A stretch of 64,000 nt of DNA, taken from Lucifuga dentata. Lineage: Eukaryota > Chordata > Actinopteri > Ophidiiformes > Bythitidae. The notes beneath the pieces were generated by a model that was given only the letters and a program-made list of their open reading frames with translations, did not search any database and was not told where the DNA came from. The DNA is taken from positions 151,573 through 215,572 of the forward strand of contig VXCM01000129.1 in assembly GCA_014773175.1 (NCBI GenBank), given 5' to 3'. Both the position numbers and the translations under genes were made by a program. Positions 1 through 12,239 of this stretch are shown here, piece by piece (the first letter of the stretch is position 1; each line of letters opens with the position of its first letter).

Positions 1-2560
1 GACCATTTTAGGTACTTCTTTTTTACTGTGGCTATTAAATGCACAAACACTTGATACTTCATAAGCCCTACACACCAGGAACCTGGTTGAAAATATTTCT
101 AAATGTTATGTGATGCCTATAATTACAGTTCACCCCAGTATTTTATTACCTTATGATGATAATGTTATTTTCCTATGGTCAATCAACACATCATATTTTG
201 AATGTTTTCAAGATAACACCTTACAGTTCCATGAATAACACATGTTCATGTTCTGTCTCAAACCTCTAACCACAAATCTTAACAACTCAGTTCTGTGTTC
301 TAGCCATATGGGATATGCTATCCTGATTTTGATTGAACCATACAGGACCATTGTTAGACCCATACAGGACTTTACACAGGCCACTGCAGTTTTTGAGTAA
401 TGATGAGATTTGTCGCATGCTTTCACTTTAAACTATGTGAGATTTAGATCACTGAGTCTGCACTTGGTAAATTATAAATGTCAATATATGACACAATTCA
501 TCACAGTGTGCGCTTATGTATAGTGCAAAAGTGTAAGCAGCCTGGCCACAATCCTGTATGCTGTTATAGAATGTCCTTCATGCTTCCTGTCTAGTCATAT
601 GGGCCTAGATGCACAGTCTCTATCCATGCTGCTACAAGAACAAAGAAAAGGCTTTGAGATAATCACTGACTCCTTCTCCTGATACAATAAGCCAATGGAA
701 TGTTTGCAAAGCTGTACAACAGTCATCAGTTTGATGTAATGGATAATAATACCCCCCTCCCGGCGACCATCCCAAAATGTTCAGGTTGATTTTAAGAAAC
801 TACCTGTTCTGACACTGTGCCCCTCCCTCTTCTGTCTGTGAGAGACACTTATGTGAAAGTCAGACAGTCAGATCAGGTTTCCCAGAGACTAAGTCAGGGG
901 CTGGGAGTGATTGATCACACTGCATTGAGCCTGATGGACTCAGGTCTCCACTGAAGTTCAAGCACCCCCCCNCTCTTCTTGCCTCCCAAGCTTGCAAGTG
1001 CAAACATTTCTAACACAGTTCTTTTACCTTGAAACAAGCCTGGGGGCTCTGGCCAAAACACTTCTAATATAGGAAAATTGAGCTGCTTTGAACTTGCTTG
1101 TTTTTGATAACTACTTGGTATGCTTCCTGGAGGATAACCTGTGGGCTTGGCTTCCCATGCTTTAATCCCTTTGATTAAGTTCCAGGGCAAGATAGCGCGG
1201 CACTCAATAGGCCCTTTACCTTCCTAATATCCCCATTGTCCTGGGCTTGAAAGCACTAGTGTTCTGAACTCTGAATAGGTGAATCTTGAGTACTCCTTAT
1301 CCAGAATCCAAAGACTCCTTTTTGCAGATAGTTGTTTTCAAAGTTTGGGCCAGTAACCTCCTTGCTGTCCATGCCTTTTTCTTGTTCCTCATCCTGTTTT
1401 AGGTCAAGATGTCCTGAGTTCTTTCTCTCTGTTTATGCATTATGATTCATAGCAGCAAGGGTGTACGTGGTACAGTGCGGAGTCTCCTTCTCCCCTCTCC
1501 CTCCCTTTTCAGTGACGGAGTGGGGCTGACGGCAGGGCCATGGCCTCCAAAGATTAGCAAGGCTCAGAGGAGGAGCGCAGTTGCTGGGGTAATTATGCTG
1601 AAAGTTGTGGGCTGCCAGAGGTAGGATGAGGCTTAGGCCTTGGTTCCACAATGGTAGATCAACCATGGAAAGCTACAGCTAATTGGGGAAGCATTCTGGG
1701 TCTATCCCGCTCAAGCCCCCCATCATCATCACCAGCATCTATCCCACCAACCTCTCTGCTTCTCCTGTACACTTCTTACCCAAGAAACCCGGGAAGAATG
1801 ACCCAGTCTCTAGACTTCCATGTCCTGGTTGGTTTGAGTGAATACATGTTAAGTCACTCAGTGTCTTGCCATACTGGTAAGTCCATTTTGAGAATGTATC
1901 AGGTGATTTTGACAAACTGGTCATACAAATATAATACACTATTTATCCCTGTGAGATATTTTAAACCTGACACCTTATTATCACACAGCAACATACTGAG
2001 AACTTAGTATAATCAAAATGCAGTGCATGCTTACATAAAATAAGAGATAATAATAATTACTGGTTTTTGCATCCTGCCCTTACTGATACCCAAGAGGTTT
2101 AGAGTTAAACCCTGAACTCTACTGCTTATGAGAATTTCTACAATAAATGATAAAATTCTAGAAATATTAACTTTATATCCTTAAAATAGAAACATATATA
2201 CATGGTAGAGTGCCAAAGAAATCTTTATTCTTTACTTTCTTCATTATCTTTATTGCATACATCAGTATAAGTATTGCCACTCATAAATCCATTTCAGTTA
2301 AACCACACAGCTTATGTCTTTGTTTAGCTGCAGCTTTGTTGTTCTGTATCTGCTGAAGTCTTTGCTCATCTGTTTGTGTTTTATATTTGAAATGTATCAT
2401 GATCTGGGTCCAAACCCAAACAATTGTTTTATGAAACTATTTTTTGCTGCTTTTATGGGAAATTGTCATAAACCTTGATGCTGGAAAAGTAAATGAGCTT
2501 GTTTGGTAGAAGAAAACCTCAAACTTCAAATAACCAGCTCATATTTACTGCATCTAGCTC
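1..2560. other. Intronic DNA, no gene seen
   Basis: Ordinary AT-rich intron. No repeat family is recognised. An N at 972 sits in a C-run. The section 840-1420 is more GC-balanced and could hold a regulatory block, but nothing specific is visible. Frames on both strands at 1433-2007 overlap each other and lack splice or family signals. Confidence 0.5.
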
Positions 2561-4920
2561 CTGATGCCTGCTTTGATTGGTTCAGTGTATCTTGAGAGGA
2601 GCTTTTGTTATGTATTTCACAGCAGCTGCCCAAAGACAACCACTGAATTTAGATGCAGATGGAAAACGAGGCACTCTTTAAAATTGGCTGACCCTTCACA
2701 GCACTCTGCACCCTCTCTGCCCTCACCACAGAGATATGAGGGCACTCTGACATACTTCTGAGGCATCTTTGTGTTGTTTCTCATGGGTAAATTCTGGCCA
2801 GTATTATTCCCCGTGAACCCACCCCACACCACCGCCACCACCACCACCCACATGCATACACATGAATGCACATGTACAGTATATCTAGAACAAATCCATG
2901 GTGAAATCCAGAGACTTTTTCTTTCACACACATGAAACTATGTAAATGTGTAATACAGCACCAGACTCAACGTGTCGATAAGGGAAAATATCATCATGGG
3001 ACGGTGTTCCCTCATTCATAAACGTAGTGCTATAATGTAAATAGTGCTGTAATGTATGGCAATTATGGAGCAGTGGTCAAAGGTGGAACTGCAGGTAACA
3101 CTTTTTGCTATAAAAATTAATTAGAAAAGGAAGCAGATGTAAAAAATAGGGGTAAAAAGTTCCGGTGCATCACACCCATTTAAACATTTTTTCAGAATCA
3201 TCACAATTTCACTCAGTTGTATGTAAAATTATATGTTAGTAACCCATGAAGAGCTGTATGAAAAGATTTTTAGCCATTTTTCTGTGCAGGCAGTCAACAA
3301 TGCTGTGCCAGAGAAACTAATGCATATGTGTGGTGAAAATGCAAGTACTGGGTGAGCAACATTAATTTGTTACAATGACCGGACTGGAGCTTTGATCCTT
3401 TGTCTGCTGTTAGACACATCTATATTTATGAGCTAAATCAAGCTATTACCAGGTGTGCTGAATGTTGTGTAGTTGGAAAAGTGAGTTTCCCACCTTGGAA
3501 AATGACAGGCCTCTCATTTGTCACCACCATCTTGTCAGCGGCTACATCACTTGCATGTTTTGATACAAACATATTCTCTGCCAACCTTGCAGGAATCTGT
3601 TTTTTGGGACATACTGGATCTTCTGCCATTCCAGTCCTCCCAACACCAAAGGAAAGTCATACAGCATCTAAATAATATAGATGGATGAATCATCCACCAT
3701 GGCAGACAGCTGCTTTATTGCTTGCATGTGTGTATGAGTGTGCGTTCCATACACTCCTGTGTACATATATGCCTCAATATATTTCCAGAGAGGGTAACTT
3801 TAATTATTTGTTTTATGAAAAGTATATATATATTTTGTTGGCGGATATTGGGGCATGAATAAGCGTGTGTCACAGCCTTTACACAATCCCTTATGAGCAA
3901 ATCCCACCCCCATCCATGCCTTGCCCCCAGCAGGCCCGGCTCAGAGTTGTGCTGATAGCCATGAAGGGATTTGGGCTGGATGGGCACACCCTGATTGGGC
4001 TGATTGCTTTGAATGGCTCTGGCTAAAGCTGCCTTTGAAAGCAGGGGCGTTGATGAGACTTCTCAGAAGAGCCTCTGGGAGGGACCCTTACTAATACCCT
4101 AGAAAGAGATATACGGAGAGAGAGGCAGGGATCACCAGTCACCCCCAGCCATACACACATATACACACACAAAGTTACACGCACACAGACATGCACACTG
4201 TCTTACTTTGACAACAACCGAAAAGTACTCCCAATAAACTTTCTGACTTTTATTTATATAGCCTCATAGTTATTACACCAGTAACTTACTCAAGCCAGAC
4301 AGTGCAATAAGTAATGTTACCAGTCAAAAATAACATGGATTAGAATTATTCATATTCTATATGTTCTCTCTCATATTGATGGTCAGCTTAGCTTGCTTCT
4401 GTCTGTTTGACTCGTTTGACTCTTGTTTGACCCTCTTGTTTGACTGAAAATAAACTCTCAGAAACTTAGTTGCAAGCCAGTGAAGGTGGATATCCAGAAT
4501 AGTACGTGGGCTTGCTTGTTGTGTTCGTTGTTTAACCTTGTCCTTTTACTCTCATAAAACACCTTGAACATGAGGGAAGACAAATTACAGCTTCAGACAC
4601 AGGTGTCCTGGTGCGTTTTTCTCTTTCAGTAGGCCCCGAGGGTGCATTACCTGTGTTCCACAGGGCTGGCTAAGACATGGGAGCTGTCACTGATGGGGCC
4701 CCTGAGGGCCAAGCTGCTGCTCTGAACAGGGTGGCCTGCTCTTTGACAGCCTGTCCCCCTGAGCATAGTGCTCTGACTTAGAGAGGGTCTGCACTCAACA
4801 CCCCTGACCCCAAACCCAGTTACCCCTGGACTTTGGTGTTGCTGTAGTCATGGAAACAGACATGTCCACCATCAGCGTCCTTGGTGATTAATGTGAAAAT
4901 ACATAGAATACACCCAATCT
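2561..4920. other. Intronic DNA with possible degenerate ORF segment and GC-richer block
   Basis: A short CCA/CAC-rich tract lies at 2815-2860. An open segment on both strands at 3400-3675 is discussed as a finding. The section 4600-4810 is GC-richer than its surroundings (several gggcc/ggccc motifs) with no frame longer than chance. Candidate regulatory DNA or an untranslated exon, unproven. Confidence 0.4.
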
Positions 4921-4930
4921 GTGCTCATTA

Positions 4931-5124
4931 TGGTGATTGGTGCAAGTTTAGGCACGAATACAGCAGTGCTTTAGAAAACTCATCCTCAGTATGTTCATAC
5001 GTGTGGAAAATTCCCAGGTAACGCTTGTTGATGTCAGTAAACTTTGTGTCAGATTTAGAGTTGAGGATATATGCTTGTCTTCCACCGCAGTGGAACAGCT
5101 TCAGGCGAAACAAGCTCATTTTGT
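4931..5124 (-). other. Unrecognised open segment with protein-like composition
   Basis: Read on the minus strand, an open frame runs from about 5124 down to a double stop (TAA TGA) near 4928. It encodes KLFHCGGRQAYILNSK, DTKFTDINKRYLGIFHTYEH and DEFSKALLYSCLNLHQ. Composition is balanced and codon use looks coding-like. Upstream on that strand is a pyrimidine-rich stretch ending in AG near 5125, which could be an acceptor, so a terminal exon or a decayed gene copy is possible. I do not recognise the family. The N-terminal extension of the frame through leucine-rich pyrimidine sequence is probably not translated. Confidence 0.25.
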
Positions 5125-5228
5125 GTGAAAGAGAGCGAAAGAAGGGGAAAAGAAGTAGTAGTAAATTACTGATTAGTGACAGAGAGAGCAGCTTATCATG
5201 TGACAGCATCAGTGTGGAATGAAGGCCT

Positions 5229-5267
<39 letters not shown>
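5229..5267. repeat. (GT)n microsatellite
   Basis: About 19 uninterrupted TG units. Confidence 0.95.
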
Positions 5268-5269
<2 letters not shown>

Positions 5270-6220
5270 ATGTGTGAGTTAACCCTTTGACACATCTCAG
5301 CATAAGGGTGAAGGTGAGTGAAACGCATTAAAAAATGAACAACCATGGAAAGAAGGGAGGCAGAGAGGAAAATGGGAAAGATGGTAAATGGAGGGGAGTG
5401 GGTGGTGCATCCAGCACGCCTGGGTTTATTTTCAATTGCAGTTTACGATTTTTCATGGTCATGTCTCCCCTGCCTTCTTTTCAAAATAATCGGCTGTCGG
5501 CTTTTGCAAGTCTGGCCGCCCTTCATTTTGGAGGTTTGTTTTTGAAAAGGTTGCTATTATAGCCAAATGGTTTCTGTGCTTCTCTAAACACAGCAAGGCA
5601 TTAGGCCGGGCTCTGGTTTCAGGGCCTGGCTCCTAATGAGAGACCCAATCACACAGAGGGAAAAGACGGATCAGTCCTGCTACACCAGACCCAACCTGTG
5701 GTTTACCTCTTGAAACATAACCATACTCCTTCATTCTCTCTTTTTTTCCCCTTGTTCTTTTTCTTGTACTCCATCTCTCCCTTCACCTCCTCTTCTCTTT
5801 TACAGCCAAACTTGATCAAAGTTGATTGTGCAGCTCTACGGTTCCACACTGATCTGTAAATAAATAGATTAACACTAGGACCATGATGTGGCTTGACAGA
5901 TTGCATTCATGGACCTAGAATAGTTAGTTTAATCTCAAATGGGTAGAGAGATTTTCATCTTCAGTGACTGACTGAAATGGCACACAAAATAAGGTGGAAT
6001 ATGTATACGTACAGGTACGCAAAATCCTTTATTCCTGGATTTCAAAGGGGGAAGGTTGGGATTTTACTGTAAAGACAAAAACAAATATTAGGTGTGTCCT
6101 TTACCAGTAAATGTTTGTCCCTCCCCCTCATAAAGCAAAGACCAACGCACATAGTTAAATTTATTTGTTCCATCTTTCAGTCCGCTCTTGTTAGTTTCCA
6201 AACTAAAACTCAAGTTCCTA
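5270..6220. other. Intronic DNA, candidate regulatory segment 5400-5660
   Basis: The segment 5400-5660 is unique sequence with a lower repeat content (ATT-rich cores, GGCCGCCC, CTAATGAG) and may be conserved. 5720-5800 is a pyrimidine-rich tract. No gene seen. Confidence 0.3.
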
Positions 6221-6228
6221 GACTTGGA

Positions 6229-6280
6229 TTTTTTTTTTTTTTTTTTTTTTTTTTGTGCTATGACCACATTTGTGGTCATA
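6229..6280. repeat. Poly(T) tract followed by short palindrome
   Basis: About 25 T residues end at 6254. Then a near-perfect inverted repeat (TATGACCAC with GTGGTCATA, 6259-6280) follows. The pairing of a T-tract with a palindrome could be a small foldback element or retro-insert end. Confidence 0.5.
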
Positions 6281-6393
6281 ATATTTTATTTTCATTTTTC
6301 CTATGTGTACGATGTCTCAACTAATCCTGGACACTATAAATGTCACAAATGATTACAATTTGTGGAATGGTATGATGTGTACCTCTACCACCA

Positions 6394-6394
<1 letters not shown>

Positions 6395-6444
<50 letters not shown>
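6395..6444. repeat. (CA)n microsatellite
   Basis: About 25 CA units. It creates the false histidine/threonine frames on the + strand and cysteine/valine frames on the minus strand. Confidence 0.95.
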
Positions 6445-6447
<3 letters not shown>

Positions 6448-7655
6448 CGATGGTCCTAGTTCTTGCTCTAACTTCTACTAACCCTGTAGCTCTCCACAAC
6501 TCTTCCTCCAACATACACAGAATCCTCCTGTCTTTGCTCTGTGGAGGTTGTCTGTTCTGCACTACTGAGTCACAACACCCTGTCAGTAAGACGGTGGCTT
6601 TGACTCCTGCAAAGCTGTGGAGCAAGAGAGGAAGGAAAGGAAGGAGAGAGAAGCACAGAGTCGTCTGTCACTGCAAGACACTCTTCAGTCTTCTTGCAGT
6701 GGGGACAATGATTTATGGAGGAGTCTCCATGTTGTAAGAACCTGAGCAGGATCACTCGCTCCTACAGAAAGAGAGAGGGGAGAGAGAGCAGTCTCCTCTG
6801 TCCCTGGTGCTTCTCTTACACACCTATCTTCACTCTTCTTATTTCAATTTCTGTTTATAGTTTTGACAGATTATAAAAAAGCAATGCCGGATGGATACCT
6901 TCTCTTTTATCCCCTTCTGTTCTTTCCTCTTTTTTCAAAGTGAGTGATTGTTAAACAGTTTATATATTCTCTTTCTGCCTGTGTTTATTGGAGATGGTGA
7001 ATTAGGTTTGAAACCATCACCGCAGGTTGTGTTTGAAACTTGAAAGCAAGCCCCCATAGCACAAGCCCCATCCCTCTCTCANCTTTTTCTCTCTCTCTCT
7101 CTCTCTCTGACTCTCAGTCACTCACTCACTCACAAATCCACTGACACAAACACACACACACACACGCACAACCTCACACTCTTTCAGTGTTAGCACAGTT
7201 GTCACACAGTGGCGCTGCGATCTGCACATTATTAGTTATTACTTTATCGGCTCCCAAAGCTGTCAGAAGACACCCTCCTGGAATATACAGCAGGCATAAG
7301 CCATCAGTCCTCATTACGCTAGACCTGTGTGCAATTTACACCCAGCTGCCATGCACACATCCATGACAACATGCTAATGTGTGTGCGTGTGTGTGCGCAT
7401 GCTTGTGTTCAGATGGCAGGGCTGCATACATGTGATATGAGCACACCTTTGAGGGAATACACTCACATGTATGAATGGGGCAGGGCTAATGCGCAACATG
7501 ATAAAAGCATCCAGCAAAGCCTTCATGTATGTTTGGATAGAGGTAAGGTTCATGTTTTTTCATGCTTGGTGCTGCTGTTCCAAGCCACCAGGAGGCAGGG
7601 ACATCACTACAAACTGCAGCTCAGGACAGCTCCTGTCCTGCTCAACACACAGGTG
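6445..7655. other. Intronic DNA with (CT)n and candidate regulatory block
   Basis: (CT)n at 7089-7108 beside an N at 7082, then CA-rich sequence to 7170. The section 7185-7330 is unique, with TTATTAGTTATTACTTTATC and balanced composition, and is a candidate conserved element. 6620-6660 and 6765-6795 are GA-rich. No gene seen. Confidence 0.4.
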
Positions 7656-7698
7656 TGCAATAAAAACCCCTGGAGGCAACCCAGGGGTTTTTATTGCA
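7622..7698. other. Double hairpin with a perfect 18-bp stem
   Basis: An 18-base arm at 7656-7673 (TGCAATAAAAACCCCTGG) is matched exactly by its reverse complement at 7681-7698, with a 7-base loop AGGCAAC. Just upstream CAGGACA/TGTCCTG (about 7622-7640) forms a second, smaller hairpin. Could be a structured RNA, a foldback element or a protein-binding palindrome. The stem is short and the loop small for a typical pre-miRNA. Confidence 0.75.
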
Positions 7699-7789
7699 GG
7701 GCCCCAGCAAGTCAGGCTGGGTGAGTTACTGCATATCCCAGAGATAGAGATCAGCACAAACCTTAGATCACCTGAGAAAAAGCGTGTGA

Positions 7790-8500
7790 GTGTGTGTGTG
7801 TGTGTTAACAAAAACTAAAAAAACATCTAATGAATTATGTTTCGAATCAGCTCTTTCATATTTTGCTCAGGGTGACTGTCATGAACAGATGTACAAGTCA
7901 GGTTTTCACCATTACAGTTAGCGTTGGAGTATGAAGATTGTGCAAATCAGACCTCCTGCACTGACATGCTGTTGGATGCTTATTACCCTGTTCTGTTGTC
8001 GGTGACTAACCTCTCCACTGTTTGATCTAGCAAAGTGGCCACATTAGCTCTGACTAATTCCCCTGGCTGTGGGTTTGGGAATGGCACACGTTCCTGAAGA
8101 TTGCTGTCACACTGTTATTATAAAAGTTGCGTTAAGTCTTTGTATTCTCCCACACAGTTTTTCTTAATCTGATTGGGAACACACACATTTAAATCTATTG
8201 CAGGAATGATATCCATGGTTGACTTATGTAGCACAGTGACTATTTGAGTAATTTCACTCTCAACATGTCTTTTTACGGCATTTAGTTGTTGTGTATTTGT
8301 CAATCAGTATCATATGCTCCATTTCCACAGAAAGTGTGTCAACTTGAAACATAGTTATTTCACAAGGCTTGTGTAACTGTTACAGCTGTTTTATGGAGGA
8401 CGCTTAAGAAGGTCATGAATAGTAACCATTGCAGCATTCAACTTTCAAGCAGTCGTGTCTCCATTTTGGTTATTGCGAGACAGACTTGTCCCGATTTGTC
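7790..8500. other. Intronic DNA, no gene seen
   Basis: Short (TG)n at 7789-7804, otherwise unique AT-rich sequence. No recognisable element. Confidence 0.45.
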
Positions 8501-8532
8501 TACTCCTGCATTATCAGGAGAATGCAGGAGTA
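8501..8532. other. Perfect 12-bp inverted repeat
   Basis: TACTCCTGCATT at 8501-8512 pairs exactly with AATGCAGGAGTA at 8521-8532 across an 8-base loop. Function unknown. Confidence 0.75.
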
Positions 8533-8626
8533 TGGATGGCCAGCAGCAACAGGACGGATTTGCTAAGTTGCTCTTGGATAGCTGAGCCTCCATCACACAT
8601 AATGCTAAACACAATTATGCAAAGTG

Positions 8627-8656
8627 TTTTTTTTTTTTTTTTTTTTTCCCCCCCCC
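8627..8656. repeat. Homopolymer T then C tract
   Basis: 21 T residues followed by 9 C residues. Length is unreliable in a draft assembly. Confidence 0.85.
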
Positions 8657-8659
8657 AGT

Positions 8660-10480
8660 GAGAACAACACAAAATAAAGGCCTTAATATATGCCCTTACC
8701 TCCAGCAAGTGTTTTGTATGCAAATTAGGTGTGATTTCAGGAACGGAGAGGCGGGGTGTCTCTTGCATCCATCTTTTGTTGCCAGACGGATTAGGGGAGA
8801 TCTGTTATGGTTTGTTAACATGAGAGCTTTTGATTCGGATTGAAACGTAACCATGTGTAGAATTAGATTAAAGACAATGTGTGGTGAGTGGCCACTCAGG
8901 GATGTGCCGGACTTCACCGCCCGTACACCAGCATTCACCACTGTAGTCCCATTGTTTGGCCCGGCTTCTGTTGTGAAGTGGGTTTGTGTCCTGTTTTTGT
9001 TCTGTAATGGGCTATAATAACTTATATAAATCACAGCGACTGAGGCTGAGCTCCACAGCTCTGGCTTGGCATTGATGGAAGGCCTGGTTCTCCAGAGGAC
9101 TACTGAGCAGAAAGTCTTGTGAATGCTGAGGGAAAGTTTGAAAGTCAGCAGGCTTTAGGTTTTACAATGTTGTTTTGTTATGAAAGGAATCAGCCTGAGG
9201 TTTTCTTCTGGGGAGGAAGGTCAAACAAAGAGAGAGGAAGGCTTTGATTGTGATCTACAAACAGTGTGTTAGACCAGGACAGGTGAAGATATAAAAAAAA
9301 TATTAAAAAGGGAGCTGAATTTGTGTGTATTTCTTCCCTATATTTTGTTTTGCCTGAAGGACTTTATTATGATATCAGAAGGAAAATGAAAAAAAAAAAT
9401 GCTGGATTACAAAATTGGGCTGTTCTGATTAAAAAGGGATCAACAAAGGAAGAGAACAGAGTGATGTTTTCTTGGAAACAGTGTTTAAGTGGATCTTGTG
9501 AATATATTTAGCTCCTTCTTGGATCTTTCTGTTGAGGTGTGTGGATGTGATAATGTGTCGGAATGATAAATTAAGAGTCAGAAATTAGTTAGAGCACTCA
9601 CTGTGTTCATTACCAGTCACTGATGTTTTGTCAATAGCAGGACTCACATCATCTTGTAAGCTTTGGGCGGTGCATTTAGTTACACTGCTGGGAATTGTCC
9701 ATAACCCTGTTTTACATTGAAAATAGCCCAGAGGAAAAGGGGTGAGGGGGGGTGCAAAGAGTAACCGCTGATTAATTATGCACATCCCTGATTGTGACAT
9801 GCTATCTGCTACTATTAATGGGCACGGATAATCACTCTGGATTGTAATTGCAGTCTCCGACTTCAGAAGTGTACTGTGTCCAACATCAATCTTCATACCA
9901 AACCCTGCAGTTTGGAGTAGAACTTCATTTGTGGCTGTTTTTGAGTCTCCAGCAAAAGTTATTTTTAAGAAGAGAATTAAAGTGTTAAGGAGAAATGGGG
10001 GTAGAAAGGGTGGAGGGTTTAAATGGTGTCAGCCATAGACAGGCAAGTTAGAACAGGAAGCGGTGATATTACTGTACACTGCTTGAGGTTATGAAAAATA
10101 ATTAGAGATCTCCGTGGAAGAAAAAATTATGTGTTTTGAGGTGGCATATGAAAGTTTTTGCAGCTTTCATTGTTTGAACTTTTAATTCGACTCCAAATGA
10201 GCATCATTATTCTCACTCACACATGGTATTACTGAGGAAGAAAATATACGAGAACGTGGAATAAATATCACATTAAAATGTTAAATATGATTTAATGAGA
10301 AAATAACACAGACCAAGTGATTTTTAGGCATCATCAAAACTGCCACAGAGTCGTTTCAGGTACAATGTTTGCTATGAAATGTGTCTCTGTAAATGTAAAT
10401 GTCTGTTTTATGTCATGTGCATAATAACTGTGCCTATTAGAGGGAAAATATAAAGAAGATAAATGGACAGTTTATTCCCA
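8660..10480. other. Intronic DNA, candidate regulatory block 8690-9060
   Basis: 8690-9060 is unique and balanced in composition (GGATTAGGGGAGATC, AGATTAAAGACAATG) and might be a conserved non-coding element. The rest is AT-rich intron with short A-runs at 9290-9310 and 9390-9400. No gene seen. Confidence 0.3.
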
Positions 10481-10561
10481 TTTTATCCAATTTCAGCACA
10501 TTTTTTCATTATGAACTGAAACCTTATAAAAAATAAAGTGAAATTGAGCCTGGTTTCTTTC

Positions 10562-10593
10562 TTTTTTTTTTTTTTTTNTTTTTTTTTTTTTTT
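10562..10593. repeat. Poly(T) tract containing an N
   Basis: Long T-run interrupted by N at 10578; likely a sequencing or assembly collapse at a homopolymer. Confidence 0.9.
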
Positions 10594-11106
10594 GCTTTCT
10601 CCAAAAGCTTCCCTGGCAGTTTGTCTAAAAGCTGAAATGAAACGAAGAATGTAATTAGAGGGAAGGGAAACTTTTAAGGGGAATTTCTGAATGTCGAGCA
10701 ATCAGAACCTCAAAAAGCAGCTTTTGGTTCCCCATCAGAGAGTCTCCTGCTCAGCCACAGACAGTGTCAGTACTCAAGAGCGTTCAGGGCCCCCTTTTAC
10801 CCCCTTCCACAGTCAAGCCAAAAGACAGGAGACACACAACGTCTGACTGTTTTTACTCTACCTTCTGTGCCTGTGCTTTGCTGCTGTCACACCTCCCTTA
10901 CACTAACCTCAGTCTGTGGCTTCCAGATCCAAGAGGAAACCACAATATACAGGCTTTTTCCCACTGGAAAGACAGGAAAGCGAGGTGTGAGGACCAAAAA
11001 GATGGGATGAAAGTGAGACACAGAAAAAGAAGAGGAGGGAATACCAGGTGGGAGGAAGTGAGAGACTGGGAGAGAGAAATGCAGCAAATATAAAAGAAAG
11101 CTTGGG

Positions 11107-11139
11107 AAAAAAAAAAAAAAAANAAAAAAAAAAAAAAAA
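11107..11139. repeat. Poly(A) tract containing an N
   Basis: A-run with N at 11123, of the same type as the tract at 10562 but opposite strand. The two tracts, about 0.5 kb apart and oppositely oriented, bracket 10594-11106. Confidence 0.9.
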
Positions 11140-11154
11140 TCTGCCCTTTGGTTC

Positions 11155-11545
11155 TTTCAGGCCAGTTGGCGAGGCTAAACAAACAGCCATTGCTTCAGAG
11201 AGACACATTAACTGTAACTGCCCTTGATCTGGCAGAGTTTAGAGTGCTGTCGGCACGGCTAATAAACACTTCATTTAGTTTTAATGGTGCCGGCACCTCT
11301 CCGCAGCCTTCAAAAGTACCCTTTATTTGGGTCATTTATGGCTCTTCCTCGAGGAGCACCCGAGGGACAGTAGATCCAGTCCACATCTCTGTCTGTTGAA
11401 GCACTCCAGGCCGAGGGAAAATTAATAGGGCTATCTGGGAAAAATAAATAAGTGATGGGCTTTACCCCTGCCAAACAGCCCTGAGAGCTTATTAAGGCAA
11501 AGTGTAGGGAGCTGGGGCAGGAGTAAAAGGGATTTTAATATGAAT
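11155..11545. promoter_or_regulatory. Candidate conserved non-coding element A
   Basis: Unique sequence rich in developmental-factor-like cores: CTAATAAACACTTCATTTAG, TTTATTTGGGTCATTTATGG (posterior Hox/Cdx-like TTTAT) and AAAATTAATAGGGC. No microsatellite and no open frame of note. Vertebrate FTO introns are known for enhancers acting on Irx genes. Assignment as enhancer is inference from composition and locus only. Confidence 0.4.
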
Positions 11546-11659
11546 TTTGCACCTTTTAATGCAAGGCCAGGCTATTTTTTTTTCTCAGTTTCTCTTTTTT
11601 CTCTCACACACCCTCTCCTATCTCCTTCTTCTCCCTCTTCTTCATTTGCCTCTATGTTC

Positions 11660-12115
11660 CTCTTCTATAGTAATTGTAAACACAGCAATTATGGATTGTG
11701 TGAGACTTAATTATAGCTTGTGCAGAGCCCTGGGGGAGCTCTGGCGGAATGCTGTGGCTGATAAAAACGCCAGCTCATCAGCACCCCTCCAATGGTGGTG
11801 CGCCCCAGCGAGAGTGGACCAAAGGGAATCGGTTCCCGAGGGCCCTCCCAGTCGAAGGACCAATTAGTATTAGGCTGGAATTAATCTTAACAGGACGCAG
11901 CCACTCAAACAGGTCCTCCCAAGGTGAGGAGGAATTAATGTGGTTGTCTTATTGGTTATTGCTATTCTTGACACTTAGGTTGTTCCCCAGTCTGTGCATG
12001 GGCTTAGGCATCTCGATAGACCAGATTGGCCCACAGCTGACACGTGTTCTCCTGCACAAGCCGTCTCGAGACATAGATTTGAGGAACTTTGTGACTGAAA
12101 AAAAGAGCAAATTAA
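11660..12115. promoter_or_regulatory. Candidate conserved non-coding element B
   Basis: Contains GCAATTATGGATTG, ACTTAATTATAGC, a symmetrical GGGAGCTC stretch, CCAATTAGTATTAGGC and GGAATTAATCTTAAC, i.e. several TAATTA/ATTAAT homeodomain-type sites in unique, GC-balanced sequence. This is one of the densest clusters of such sites in the window. The overlapping open frame at 11749-12120 has no family signal. Confidence 0.42.
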
Positions 12116-12239
12116 TCTAGAACAATTTTTTTCTGTCCTGTAAATTTTGCTGCTCAAGGTTATAATGACTTAACTATTTCATTGTGAGGGGGAAAAGTAG
12201 TCACTGACCAATAAAGTGCACTAAATGCTTCTTGTGTTT

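Noticed and set aside
4600..4810. GC-richer island as a possible exon
   Set aside because: No open frame of useful length and no splice-site pair.
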